A DNA stretch of 64,000 nucleotides from Bugula neritina. Lineage: Eukaryota > Bryozoa > Gymnolaemata > Cheilostomatida > Bugulidae. The translations under genes were made by a program, and so were the position numbers. Positions 28,401 to 43,400 of this stretch are shown here, piece after piece. Every line of letters begins with the position of its first letter. The stretch's first letter is position 1. The stretch covers positions 10,673,722 to 10,737,721 of the forward strand of contig OZ037766.1 in NCBI GenBank assembly GCA_964035545.1. Reading direction: 5' to 3'. The notes under the pieces were generated by a model. It worked only from the letters and a program-made list of their open reading frames with translations. It made no database searches and was not told where the DNA came from.

Positions 28401-31400
28401 ACAGTGTTATGTAAATCAAAAGACAACTTATAAAAACATTGCTTGTAAAATTTACTACTTACGCTTTTATCATGCACTTGCAAGTTTAAAAATAATCATA
28501 AATCTGATGAATAATAAAAAGAGGTAGGTGCAGTAATAGAAAAATTGAGAAAAACCTGTATTCTAGATCAGAAATGTAGGAAAAGAAGTTATGTTCTCGG
28601 GAGAATTTCAACCAGTGACCCAAACCAAAATTTAATAATAAAATTAAAGAGCTTAGGCTATCTTAATTTCTCCATTACTGTTCCTAAATGAATAAAAAGG
28701 TAGAAAGTTATCTATGAAGAAAACAAGAGTTCATGGGTACCTTGCAGTGCAGAATATCTGCTGGAGATCAGCAGTAGTGTTGACAGCAATTAGGTCAGCG
28801 GGTGAGAGAGTGAACTCAGCATTCACTAGACCCTCAAACAAATCAGGAGTAAATGCAAACGAGTCGCTAAGCAGCTTCCTGAAATTGTCTGCGTCTTTTA
28901 TCAAAGTCTTCAGTGTTACATTTACAGCTGTTATAAAACACAACATATTTACTTAATTATCATGTAATTTGAGGAAGCAAATGACTTTTGAAATACATGT
29001 GAGAGATATAACACAATATTAATAAAGTAATTGTCTGTAATTAAAATGATTTCATAAATAACTGTAAGAGCAATGCTAGGAAAGGTTAATGGGGGATGGA
29101 ATGGGCAATATATATGGGCAATATATATGGGCAATATATATGGGCAAATATATATGTTTGTGCGAAGGTCCATTGGTCCGATAATATTTGCCTAGTACAC
29201 ATGCGAGCACACATATGGCAAGTCATTTTAAAGGGTTTGGGGTTTGAACATGAAACATATTAAGTACAATGCATATAGGCCTACACAATAAAAATAATAA
29301 CAGTTTTATTTAAATAAACAACTTAATTTGGACCAATGAACCTCTGTACCAATGGTCCTTCAGACTAATGGGCCTTCAGAAAATTGACTATTCACTGGTT
29401 GATGCAAGACTTGCATTCAACGTTCACACAAGCAGTTTCAACTAGAGAAGAGTAAGTAGTTGCGGTAAACAAAACTTTTTTAAGTTCTCAGCTTGATCCA
29501 GATATCAACAGACAGCAATGTAGTAAGCTCATGGTGTGAAGTAGATAACTGAACATCTACACTGCATACGTTGTTCCTTTCTTTTTTATGGTCTGCTGTT
29601 AATTAATGGTTCACCAATAATTTATAGGAATGACAAAGAAAACTTCTTTGGCATAGGCAGTGTGAATTTGAACAGTTGCCCCACTTACTTGGTAGCTCTG
29701 CAGTTCTGTTAGCACCAACTTCTGCTAGAACATTCATCATTTTAAAGTATTTCTCAGCATCTAGCCACCAGTCCATGGATCTCAGCAGTGGCATCATTCC
29801 ATTCAAGGCATCTCCAATCCTACCAGATATTGAGAAAGTTATCATCCGAGTCAAAACACCAAAACAGAGAAATTTTTTGAACCAGTTCGAATAAAATATT
29901 TTGAGTAATCAAACATGTTTATCCAACAAAGCCTGATTTTCTTCAATTTCATAGAAATTATCCAGATCTGGGCCAAATGCTAATTAAATTTGACTGCCAA
30001 TAAGCAGTTATAACTTTTGAGAGCTTCAAGTCAGGAAATATTTTAAATAATTGCTACGGTTTCATGTAAAACTTACAGTTTCAAGTCAAACTGCGGCAGG
30101 TTCTCAGTTAGAGCGAGAACATAACTCTGCCAGGTGGTCTCATTGGTAAGCCTCATGAATCTCTCATTCAGGTTGATGTTGTCATACATGATGCTTGCGG
30201 CATTGAAGAAAGAAGCTATTTTAGCAGTTAGCTCTTGTTGCTGCATGTACGAGCCTCTAACGCTGAACACCTCAGTTGATGTATGCTGTAGAACGCTGTT
30301 TATCTAAAAAACACAGCTAAGCTTCTCAACATCCAGTAAACACTTCAGAGAAACCAAATATAAGATCTTGTTACTAACCAAACATTGTCAACAAAAGTAG
30401 TATAGGTTAAAAATTAGTTGAAGTAATTTGAAGTTACAAATCTAAAAATGTACAACATAGAACTATATATGTTGACTTTGTTCATATTTTTACCAACCAA
30501 AGACAATTACTCCAAAATAAAATTGAGAAATTTCCAATACAGCATTTAATTCAGACAGCAAACCTTCATTAAAAGAGTGTCAATCTTCAACGACTTCTTC
30601 ATCTGGTCTACAAAGTCAGCCCCACCGTCAGAGATGATGTCACACAGAGCTCGAGACAGAGCGGTAACATCTGCATCTGCTGGGACTGAGAAAAACTCAG
30701 TGAAGGTTGATGAATTGCAGACAAGGTCTATCACGACCGAACTGTTATCACCAGTTGGCATAAACAGAGAACTTATCTGCAAAAAGTAAACATTAATTAG
30801 CAGCAGCGGCTCACCATGATGCAAACTCAGAGTCAACCCGATTAATGTTTTATATTTTTCAATTAAATATTGAATTTCAGGCAAACGGCAATCTTTATTG
30901 GTAGAATTGGTAGAATTAAACAAAATACGCTCTCAAAATAACAACTTAGTAGTGTTTAAACAATAGGCTATTCTTCTTCCTAATTAATATTTTAAGGCCC
31001 AGGCTATTCATAAAAAAATCAAATTTTTATCAAGTTAATAATACTCAAAGATTCAGTTACCTTGTCAGGTCGAACGGCAATTCCAGCAAGCATCTTCATT
31101 GAAGTTTTCTCATCTATGTTAAGTGTGGCACTAACATACTCATTCAGCAATGTGGCATTGGGAAACAAATCAGCCAAGTTCAAGGACAGGTCAGGTCTGA
31201 GATTGAGTCGTGAAATGAGATCGAATATCCAAGAAGATACAATCTGGTTAATTTGAAAGTACGGCTCAATGTTTGACCAGAAGGGTAGACTCTTCATGTA
31301 CCTGATCATGCTGTCTGTAAACAGAATGGGAAAATGCCGATCTATTATAAATAACACACAGGCATAAGTACATTATATGAAGTGGTCAGAGTTTTGGGGA

Positions 31401-34400
31401 CACGGCAGGGGTATGGCACACCCCTGCAGACCCCCTAACTGTGACCATTGATTATATGTAAACAATCAAGTGCAGAGATAAACATTTCTGATGAATTATT
31501 TTTATGGAAGGGCAATTCCTCTAGAGCTCTCTCACTCTCTTGTTGAATTACGAATGTACATAAAGATTTGGGTACAACTGTTAGACAGTGGCTCAGAGTC
31601 CTTTAAATATTATGTAGAAGTGTTAGATTGTTATTGTAATGTCATAGAATCATACTAAATAATACATTTTTTACGAACCAAGTTGCAATTGTTGGTGTAT
31701 AAAAACATAGTGATAACATCAGTAGAAACTAGTTTAAATGATGGCTGAAGAATTAGTAACCAACACATACCAGACATTTGAAGATAGATCTCAACATTAC
31801 TCCAGTCTATGTTAAACATGATGTCTTGCGCTATCTGGGCGAAGCTGTTGGGATCAAATGGTGGAATAATATTTGGTGCTTGCTGAGTCAACCCAGTAAT
31901 GATGGAAATAACCTCTGATAAATCGGTTTGAATCTACAGCAACCAAACATGGGAGATACTCAAAAATAACAGTAAATTTACTTATTTGTTTAACACTGAA
32001 TCAATAACACTAAAGCAACAATATCTTTGCGATAGTGAAGAATCTGTTGTATGTAATAGTTAATACTAGTAGAAATTTAACCTTTAACAATTAAATCACC
32101 ATGTTTGACAGCTGAATTAGTTAAAAAATGCTATGAGAAACAATGACATGTAAATACAAACCTTATCCCAATTGGCCGTAGCATTACTCTGTATATCAGC
32201 TATGATGGTATTAATATTAAATCTTTTCATGACTTCATCAGCTAACACTGTAAAGTTGGTTGAGCATATGAACTGCTCTACCTGCGAGATATTAACCTGC
32301 GGAGGGACTACGACATAGTCTAACCATGTGCTGTTTTCACCACACACTAAAATAAAACCGTGAGTAGAGTAAGATTAGAATGGAACTGAACTTGGCATGA
32401 AGTGAACTTTTGGTAAGCTTTATTATTTAACCTTCCCCTGGAGGGTTGATATGGTAGAGCAGCAGGTGAAAGCTGTACATTGTTACTTAAACAGCCGCTG
32501 TGATAATTCAACCACCACTAATGGCATTTTATATTCATCTAATGAAAACAACTAAAATTATGGGTGCTAAATACGTAGTGAATATCAGTGTATTGTGTGT
32601 TTACTGTTTAAAGCAATTTACTAAAGAGCTACCAGTAGCTAATAACAGCGAAGTCGACAATAAAGATGGCTACTTACACAGAGCCTGTGGATCAGGAGAA
32701 GAGAACAGCAGCTGTAGATCCCCAGCATTTCTTATAGAGACACTCAAGAACAATGCATACATATCTGGACTAAGTTCCAAGGCTTTCTACAATGAGTTTT
32801 TATTCAACTTTTATTATTAATATATAAGTTAAACAGTTAATTACATATAGTTATTATTCACTAAGTAGTACTCTACTTTAGTTTACAAGTTGATACCTTG
32901 TGGGCAACAAAATTTTATGAGCAATGCAAACGGACTTACCAAGGTTACCTGTTCCACTTGAATAATTCTTATACATTTATAATAACTTTTTCGACCAGAA
33001 AAATGGTGGCATTGGTTATGAGAAATTAATTTATGGCAAAACAGTTTCAACTTACAACAATATAGTCATTTAGTGCTGAGTCACTGCTAAGTATTTCAGC
33101 CACTGTAAGATTTTCACCAGGTCTATTCCATAGAGTCAATTCCATCTTCAGCGAGTCTAACAACCCTTCCAACACAAGTCCAAAGTCATTAAACTCTGGA
33201 TTGCTGCCGAACATTGGTCTCAACACTCCAAAGAAATAGCCAGAGATCCTTAAATTACAACAAAAAGTCATGCAATGTAATGCAGTAGACGAAAAATTTA
33301 ATGTTTCACTGAATAATGTAGTATTAGTTACAATGTGGTAGATTTTAGGTTTGTATATAAGTAATATAAACAGTATTACTGCCGTTATGTAATATATGAT
33401 TTGTTTGAGTACAAACTTGAAGAAATATGCTACATGCTTTAACAACAGATACTTAGCCAATCATACATGTCAACTAAAGCCAGTTGCTGGTTAGAATTCA
33501 GTCTCATGAGTATATCTTCCCAGACAGTAGCATTCAGCCAAGTCCATTGCGGGTCAATGACAAACTTCGGAGGATTGACAACCAGGTACCCAATCAGCTC
33601 ATTCACTCTGTTCACTCGAGCCATTGTCAATGTAAAGTTGGCGGGAGATGTGTTGTTTATCTACACATAAAATGGTGATATCACTGTTAACAGACTGACA
33701 GCAAATTTCAACATTACAGTTTATAATTCAACCTAATCCAATGCAATGCGCACAATCATTGTGTTTCCATTTCTTTGCATTATGTGAATGAATGCTCATA
33801 CGGATGAATTTGTGGTTGCAGTTTGCATGAAATTATGGCTGTAGTTTCAGTCAATGCAATTTTTTCCAAACACTGAATGAAAAATTCATTCGCATAATTG
33901 GAAGCTTAGAAATGTGGTGAATATTTAAACACTTTGATCTACCTGGGCCATAATTCCTTTCACATTAACATCTGCCATGAGCTCTTCACCAATAGCTGTC
34001 CAGTTCTTGCTGCAAAGGAGAGTCACGACCTCATCAAGGTCAACTGTGCTGCCGGGCGGAACCGTGAAATATGTGTCAGCACTGTTGGTGCATATTGCTA
34101 TGATGGCTTCATCAGGGGTTGATATTGAGTACAGAGCTGAAAACTGTAGACAGGCAGAGATTTAGGGAAATAGTCAAAATAGTAATTAAAAAGTTGGGAG
34201 AACAAAAAGTTGATGTAAATTACTTTATAATACTGGAGAGAAAAAGAAGTTAATGTGGCTCTGCATGGGTTAATACGGACAGTAATTTTTTTATTGAAAA
34301 AAGCAGTTAATTAAATAACAGTATATTTATGAAGTATTTTGGTTGATATTTATAGATGCTAAGTTAATTTTTGACTTGAGATTTTGACAAAGCATCAACT

Positions 34401-37400
34401 GAAAAACTGCCCATTACAACTCTTTGTCAAGTTGATTTTTATTTTACGAAAAATACAAGAATTTATTGTGAGTTAGCAATCAGTAACTTATGAATAATAT
34501 TTATGTGTATAAACACTGTACACTAATAGTACAGCCTTCAAGTATCAACTTGCCTTCTGAGTTCTAGTAGAAGCCATTAACACTTCTGCAATATCAGCAA
34601 GATATGGTAGAATATCCATGGCTTTCACTGTCTCTGGGGAATTCTCTAGAATACTGGTTATATTTACTTCAGTTCCTATAAAGCATGACCAAAATAAATG
34701 TACTAAAACTTCTGCATGTTTAAAGTAACATCAAATTAAATAGAAAATTATCTAGACTTTTAAAGAAAAGAAATATGCATGCCGAGTACACCAAAAATAA
34801 AATACTTTTTTTCATCTTAAATTTATTTAAATTACGAAATGTCAAGGTTAAAATTATCAACATGCAAAATTTCTCACTGTTGAAAAGTTCCAGTTTCCTG
34901 ATGACCACGTCTAGGATGGAGTTGACGACGTGGAGCTGAGGCAGATTCACACTTCCAAACATCTCGTCAATGCCAATCATTTGCAACAAATTCATCAACC
35001 TGCAAGCAAACAACAATACTATAATAAAGACTGACCAGCTTCTCCATGCTTAGGCTATTGCAACTAGAATGGAAAAGCTTATATAACAGAGCTAAACAAA
35101 AAGATCAAATCTAAACTTAACATAACATATAACATTTATTTGACAAAAATGATTAGTTTTTAGATGTCTCTTGAATTATAATTTTTAGCTAAAGTCAAAA
35201 AATATTTTTTCAAAAGTGATATACTCTTCGTTTTAAAATTTTCCATCAAATATAAAATATTTTTTACTTAACTGAACACTGCAGTTTAAATATAAATGTT
35301 ATAATCTCACCTTGTCACATTGAAAGGCCCTTGTTTGCTGAGAGATTCAGCAAATTTGTTAAAGACTGGGGTCCATGCAGAAGGCTGTAACCAAGCTGGG
35401 ATGGCGTTGGCAGAGTTCGTAAAGTTGAGAGTTGAGGTGGTAGTGATTAGCTCCGAGACCGTCATGATGAGATCAGAAATTACAGTCTGGTTCATTATAT
35501 ACTCTCTAGACTGCAGCGTATATATATAATATAAGTACCTTATAATATTTATATAAGTAATTTATATATATAAATATTATATAATTATTATTATATTAAT
35601 TATTATTGTATCAATTATTATATAAATAATTTATATTATATAGCATATTATATTAAATCAGAATTGTATAAAATATAAAATAAACAAAAACTTTTTGTAT
35701 AAATGTATGTGTTGTAGCCAACAAAACAGATGATAAATTTAATGTGTAAACAAAACTACAAACTTTGCACACAAAACAATCATAACACAACAAGAAATAT
35801 GGTAGCACCCAGTACTTACTGCATTTTGAGCTTCATACACTCCGGCATTTAGAGAACCTAGTTCACTCAGTAAGATATTGAAGTCAATCAAGCCATTGCA
35901 TACAATATCCTGTAGAACTGAAAGGTTAGTCTTGTTGTCATAGACGACATACTGTTGCAGGTCAGAAATGGAACAGAATTCCAATGCAGAGTTATTGCCT
36001 GCGAGAACCAGTCTTTTGATTAAAGGAGCAGCCTACAAGTAGATGTAATTTGTTATGATTGATGCTTCCATATTATACATTATATTAGTACGTTGCTAAT
36101 TTAGAGTTATCTACCCATTATAGGTTGTACTTCGCATACATAATTCAGGTTATTTTCTAATATGTCGGAGAGCAATAATATATTAACTTGGCACTACAAG
36201 AATATAACACACTTGATGCTTTAAACTGTGAAAACCAACTTGTGCTTTACCTGAATTAAGTGAAAATCTTGGAAAATTTTAATAGAATATCAATTTTGAA
36301 AACATTAAAAATACCCTAGAACCAGGGGCGGTGTTTCTTAGTCAAGATAATTGAATTAATCTTTAGAGAAATACTAGCATTGTGTACTTAATTCTCTCCG
36401 AAAATATACCAAAGTATATGTAAACGGAAGTTCGGAGAAAAAAGTACCTCTATATGCATAGCTGGCAGGCAACGTTGTCAGTTGCTGTTACTATTAGGCT
36501 TTTTGAATACAAGTATACTGACCTTTTCAGGCTCTAAACTAGTCTGTAGGGCAATATCAATAAAGCCTGGAAGTTCTTCCATCACCTTCAGTAACTTAGT
36601 TGTTTCAGTTGCATTTACAAATATGCCTGATACATCCCAGTTTGATGCTATAAAGAGAATCATTAGCTCTATTTAATAACAAACTAACTTAAAACTAGCA
36701 TGACCTTTAAACTTTGACCAGTTGACTTTAAATATTCCAGCAGTAACTATTGAAGTTGACTCAAGAGGAAAAGCATCCTGACACATTATTTTGAAAAAAA
36801 ATTTGTATATAATAACTCAGTCAAACGTTCTTTTACTTAGAACCTATATAATAATAATAATTTAGAACTTGGAACTATATAGGCCTAATGGCATAAGATA
36901 AAAGCTCATGCTAATAAACTCAGAAAAAAATAAGTAATTTAACTTGAAACAGAAACCACCAGCGCTAAAAATTTAATTATTTCGTAAACAGAATAAATTT
37001 TACAAGAACAAATTTTTTTCTTTTTGAATTTTAAAAGAAAACGGAAAGTTGAGAATACCTTGGAGATTTCTCATCATATCCAGAGAAGACATGAGGTAGA
37101 CGTTTGCCATGTACAGACCTCGTTTCACAGCCTCATTGCTATTTACCAATTGCTCAAGAGACGGGGCGGCTGCCATGAGGCTTCCTAAAGAACTGTAAAC
37201 AGAAGCTAGCATGTGTATAACATGTAAGTATAACATATGTATGTGACACACATGATGGAGTCTGCTAAGAAATTGAGAAAATTTGGTTAAAGATGAATAA
37301 CGTTAATGCTGAATGTCACTCTTGAACATGGAAGAAAATATTTAGTTATAAAATTGTATAAGAAGATACACATTGTCTATAAATATGTTTATATGCTAAT

Positions 37401-40400
37401 AGCTGTAGCATATGAAAAGTGAATATATGTTAAAAATTCATTCAAGTTTTTCATTTTAGCCTTTTTATTTGAGAGAAGATAATTTCAAAGCTGGCCCCCA
37501 AACTTTTAATCTAATCAATAAAATTAAAAAGTATTTTAATGGCATGAAAAAAATTATGTTCCTTATTGATTTTTCAAAGCAAATAGTGAGATGCTAAATC
37601 AAGTGCTTGAGTACCTTTGTATTTGGAAAAGTGGGTTGTTCATGCCATAGCTGGCTCTGATTATCATAGACTGCCATTCTGTCTCGTTCATCCATGGATA
37701 GTACTTGAAGGTGACATTTGCAGCAGCTATATCCTGTATTAAACTAGTCATTGCGTCCACAGTAGCAAACACTTCGCTCCATACAACAGGGTCTGTGTTG
37801 TTTAACTGAAACAGTATGGGCCAAAAATAATTACAAATACTGAACATGTATACATGCATACATACATGCCTGTAAATACAAGCACGTACGTGCACTTATG
37901 AATTGTTATTATTGTACAGCCTACATATTACACTTTTTTGCTGGATGTTTTATATTAGTTTATTTAATAAATATTAAGCACAAAATATATCTTATAACAA
38001 TTGGTATGCCTGTCATAGGAAATAATATTTTTATCAGTATATATATACACTTCACAATATTTAAGCATTGTATAGTTTGAAAGAGCACATTATGAAGTAT
38101 GATTCTAACATTTGTTTCTGACTTTTGGAAGGTTTATACAAATTTTAATAAGGTAAGCAAAGAGTATATATACTCGTAGTTTAAACAGAGTCCATCAATT
38201 TTTTGAGCTAGCACATTAGCAGAGTGTACTAAAAAACTGTGGATTGGTTCTCATAAACTGCCACAAAAATATGTTAACTGGCCAATTAGAACATTAAAAT
38301 GTTACTCACACTGTAGTCTTTTAGCCTGCACATATATCATGTGATTGGGTATTGATTAATTAATTTGCAAACTTGGCAAGCAGCCAAAATTTACAGGAGC
38401 AAGCTTTAGCATTATCAACTCCAAAAAGCAATTGCATAGCTTCAGTTTCAAGCCAACATAGCAGTTTAGCTGTTTTACTGGTGGTAAAGTGAATTACTTA
38501 CATTTATAACAGCCATATAGTTTATGTAACCACAAAAAGAGCATAACTCCCACACTTGACTGACCTGACTGCGTATATGTGCAACTTCAAGATCAGTAAC
38601 GAGCTCGTGATACACAGCCGTCCAGTTCACTGAACACACATACGCCTTCACTCCATCTATGTCTACTGCCGGATCTAAACCAATGCTGAAGTATTCTCTC
38701 CAGTCGGCAGCACACAGGGTAGGAAGTATTTGATCCGCAGGCAGCTGAGCTAGGCCGGCCAACTAAAGTCCAAAAACACACATACGTGTCCAAAAGCAGC
38801 AAATTGGAAAAACTACCTGCTGACTTCTAACATAATTTTGTTGTCACTCTTATTTGAATGTTTTCTGTTTATAGAAAATGATTTGAAGCAAAACACCTGT
38901 TTGAAGCTTGCGGAGAACTTTCAGTGAGTATGAACAGGCAAATTGTAAATCTAAATCTTACAGCATTATTGACCACAATGTTAAATTTTTAACTCAAGTT
39001 CAAGTTCTAAACTCGTGATCTCCGTTATACTGACCTTGACACTAGAGCCACTCAACAGCAGCAGATGAACAACATCTGTTGAGATGTTGAACACTTCCAT
39101 GGCTTTGGAGGTTTCTGGGTAGCCTTTAGAAAAGTCTAGAATGTCTACTACTGACTGATTGAAGGGCTGTAACTTTCGTATTGTGACATTAGCAATGGCC
39201 ATAGCAGTGTGTATGTAGGGTATCAATTCTGGTGCCAGTGTGTTCACATCAATACTCTGCAGCATGGCTTGAATGCTAAATAATAGACAACGCACAATAC
39301 AAACATCTCATCTTTAACTAAATTGTTGCTATATTTGCTGGTGAAACATCAAATTCTTTGGTACAGCACTTACTAGTTGGGGTTGAACCCTTGGGATCCC
39401 ATATTTCTCAACTCCTGATCTATGTTCTGTATTGCTCTCTCCCAAGCTTCTGCTTCTAAGGCTTTGCCAGCACGATTTGGAAAGGCACTGAAGAAGTTTA
39501 CCATCTCTGTGATCTCATTGGAGAGAGCTCTACTAGAGGCCAGAAAAGCTACAGTGCTGAATGGTGACGGTGCAATGCTTCCATTCAGAGATTTGATCTA
39601 AAATTTATACAAAAATGTATAGTTTATCACAATATTTTACTAAATAGACAAGCAAAGTCAACCAAATATGAACTACTACCTTTAAAATTTTGTAATCATT
39701 TACAGCTTTGCAAATTCGAGTACCGAGGGATTTTGTATATACGGAGCCTCTATTTAAAAAATGAATTTTGCATAATAAAGTATCGGAATAAATGCAAAAT
39801 TCTGAAAGTCTAGATGCTAACTTGTCCATACAGGCCATCAAACTAGGCTTTTGCTGAACCAACTATAAATGATATTTGATTCGTGTCATCCATAAAAGCT
39901 TACTTGTATAACTGAGCAATAACTTACAATATTATCAAACTCAAGCTGATCCTCTGTTAACATTCTCAGATCCTGAATTAGTCCGTCAACGTATGTAACA
40001 TCACATATCAGTTTCTGTATGTGAGTGAAATCTCCTTTGTTACCAGATGGCACCACGAAGTAGTTCTGGTATTGCACTTGGTCTAAACTGCAGAAGATCT
40101 CCCCGGCAGACTGTCCCGGGGCCGTCTGAGTCAGAAGGGTGACAAAGGACTGCAACTGTAACAAATTCTAAGTATTAAATATATAAATATGAGAGCTTAT
40201 ACTTTATTATTTAATTGTCGGATTAAATTACATTTGATGGTGGTGATAGTAGTTAAACCACTAGTTAAAGCTTGTTTTAATACAAACAAAATGAAATAGG
40301 CATAATTTTGCAAAAAACTAATTTAAGACAGTTTTAGGCAGCATCAAATATTCAGTAAACTATCTTGTAAAGTAGTATTTCATGCACAAAGAAAACTCCG

Positions 40401-43400
40401 CTTGAATTAGAGGTTTAAATCCATACGACATGTGCATACTGAACATACATATAATGGTTTACTCACAGCTTATTCATAGCAAAATATCCATCATGAAGTA
40501 CAAACGTGCTCTACTATGATGTAACATTGATTTAAGTATTGCTCTGTAAACTCTAGCAATTCTGCATCTTAGAACAAATGGTTATCTATAACTATTGGTG
40601 AGTTTAATCAAAGTCCACTTACCTTGGCTTGGTCGACAACAGAGGTTATCACAATAGATTCCACAAAGTCGGGGAGTTGTCTATACAGCTGATCAATGTT
40701 GGACAGCTCATCGAGTCCAGACAAAAAGACACTGTCATTATATCCTGTAGCTCTATATGACTCAAGAGAAGCAGTAATATAGTCAACTATAGCCTTGGCA
40801 GTGTTGAGAGCTCTCAGCTGATCAGTGCCACCATTCACATATGGGTCAATAACAGGAGCTAACCCATACATCATTGCCACATACCTGAAACGATATTTGC
40901 ACTAGTAAAACAGTAACAAATAAACATTCAGGATTTTAATTTAAACTTTTGCTGAGAAAGAAAGTTTAGGTGATTACAAATTAAAGTCTATGTATATATC
41001 TATTTTACAAGTATCTAGAAAGCATAGTAATTTTAGATACTCTGGACATTCGGCAACTTTTTGATCATTAAAATCAAAGCAAATATATTATAATAAAAGC
41101 CTTGAAATAAACAATTCAGTCCTTGCAATTTTAGACATATAAAGTAATATTGGTTCGGAAATTATAAACATTGTTTATAGAAATAAAATGAGGTTTTAAT
41201 AATAAACAAACTAACATGTCAACTTGTGAAAGACCTTGGCTCGCATGAATCGTGTAATTCTGTACTTTGCCAAGAACTGCTACCCACACTGGTCTGTTCA
41301 TCCACCTGGGTGGGTTGAAGGTCAAGGACTGGTTTTGGTAGTTATACAAGAAGAGATCTTGCATTGCCATTGCATAATCAGTTGATACGTTAAACATTCC
41401 AAGGAAGACATCTTTTAGCGGCAAAGCATCTTGAGTGTTCATCTAAAACATTCAATCAAATTAAAGAAAGATAGTAATACTAAAAGAATCTATAATAACT
41501 CGAGGGTCATAGAAGCAATTACATATTCTGTTAGTACACATTAATACATAAAACTGGACCTAAAATTTTTTATTATCTTTTTCATGAAACCTTGAAAATA
41601 TTTTTGATAATTACAAGTATTGCTGCCAAAACCTCTGCATAACTAAAACCAAGTGTAATGACTTAATATAAATATGATAAACAAACTAAACATACATATT
41701 TCAGAATATCACTGAATCCATCAATATCTTGTGAGAGTTCATCAATAAGAATTGTAACATTGATGCGCAGAGCGCACATTGATCTCTGCATGTCTGAGAG
41801 TTGAACAGAGCTGGATGGTGGCAGAGAGAACAGGAGCTGAAAGGTGGTAAGGTTGGTGCACATGTCCTCAAATAGTTCTGGCGTCAGCTGAACTGTCGCC
41901 AACTGTAACACAAGTGAGTAAAACAGAAGTTAAATTTACAATCTAATACAGAGCATATGTCAACTAATTACATCTATATGCAAAATAATGTAGCAATGTG
42001 CAAACGACTGTATTAAAGAAGTATTAAAAAGTTTGTGAACTAGTAAAATTTTTACTGCATTCTACAAAGATTGAGTGCATTGCGACTGAAAAAAAAACAA
42101 TTAAAACCTTTAAAAAAAAGAAGATATTTCTCAAATTAGCTGTGCAAGTAACAGGTAAAACTTAGTATAACCGCTAGCAAAATCACAAACTCGTTGGGCA
42201 GAAGAAATATGGCAGTAAATTATTATAATAAGTATACTAATATATTAAAAATCACTTTTCAATGCAATCTCTAAAAGTGGTTTAAAAACAGTTGAGTAAC
42301 TTCATTTCAGACACAAATCTATCAAATTTAACTGCCTTTTAGTAACGAGAAAATGTAAGAGTAATATTGTAGAGTAACAGTTAACAACTGTCACCTTAGT
42401 AGGGTCATTCATCAGCTCGATTAGCGAATAGAGAAGAGTGTCAGTCATTTCCGGAGCATACTTTAGAGCTTCCAGCACATTCTGCAGCTGGCCAGGTAGT
42501 ACCAAGTCATGTAGACCAACAGAACCATTGTTAGCTCGAGCAGAATCTAAACCAGCAAACAACCATGATACAGAATAACATAATTATTTTAAATTATATT
42601 TTTTAAAACACATCAAAAATAACAAAGCTTAAGAAGTAAATAATGGAAATTTAATAAAATTATCGATATTGATTAAGTATTTCCTTACTGAGTATGGCTC
42701 TGAGTTGCTGCAGAGCTACTCTGTTATATAACATCTGCATGTGAACCTGTCTGGCAACGTCTAGCCACACGTTACTAACAGCGAGTCCAATGTTGTTCAA
42801 CATAGTCTTATTTTCCAGCTGACTAGTGATCTGGTCCAGAATTTGGGGCCAACTGCAAAGATACGCCAAGGTTAGCTCATCACAATATGGCCTATTATTC
42901 TTATACAGGAAAGTAAAAGGAGCAGTTTTAGTCTAGAGGCAAAGTTATAAATTGAGGCTTGAATTTCAAACCTAGAGACTTTTGAAATATAACATTTGAG
43001 AAAAAGAGTCTAGAGGCAAAATTATAAACTTGATTAAAAAGATTAAGTTTTGTTTCCCACAAAACCTAACTAAATTCACTAAAACTAGAAGAGGGGACAA
43101 TTTCCAATTAAGGCTTGAATTTCCAACCTAGACACTTAGAAGTATAATATAGGGAGAAAAAGAATAATATAATTGTATCAACCAACTGTGAAATATCTTG
43201 CTGAAGGAAATTATCCAGTGCTGCCTTGTATTTCAAATTGTTGGCCGTGAAGTTAAAACTAGCTTGGAGCGTAGGAAATATCGGGCCTCTGAAGCTTTGA
43301 AGAGAAATGATGCCTTGTACCATTTCACCAGTGTGGTTTGCAAAAGCCACGTAATCAACAGCAATGTCTGTGAGGTTGTTATACACTAGACCTATAACCA

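Noticed and set aside
32500-32820. Plus-strand ORF of 106 codons
   Set aside because: It overlaps ABCA exon 43 in antisense and shows no domain; the minus-strand exon fits phase and module pattern.
43181-43187. Stronger-looking donor TTG/GTTGAT for exon 23
   Set aside because: It would leave phase 0 and put the next exon in a frame with an early stop; the CA/GTTGGT donor gives the phase 2 seen in other units.
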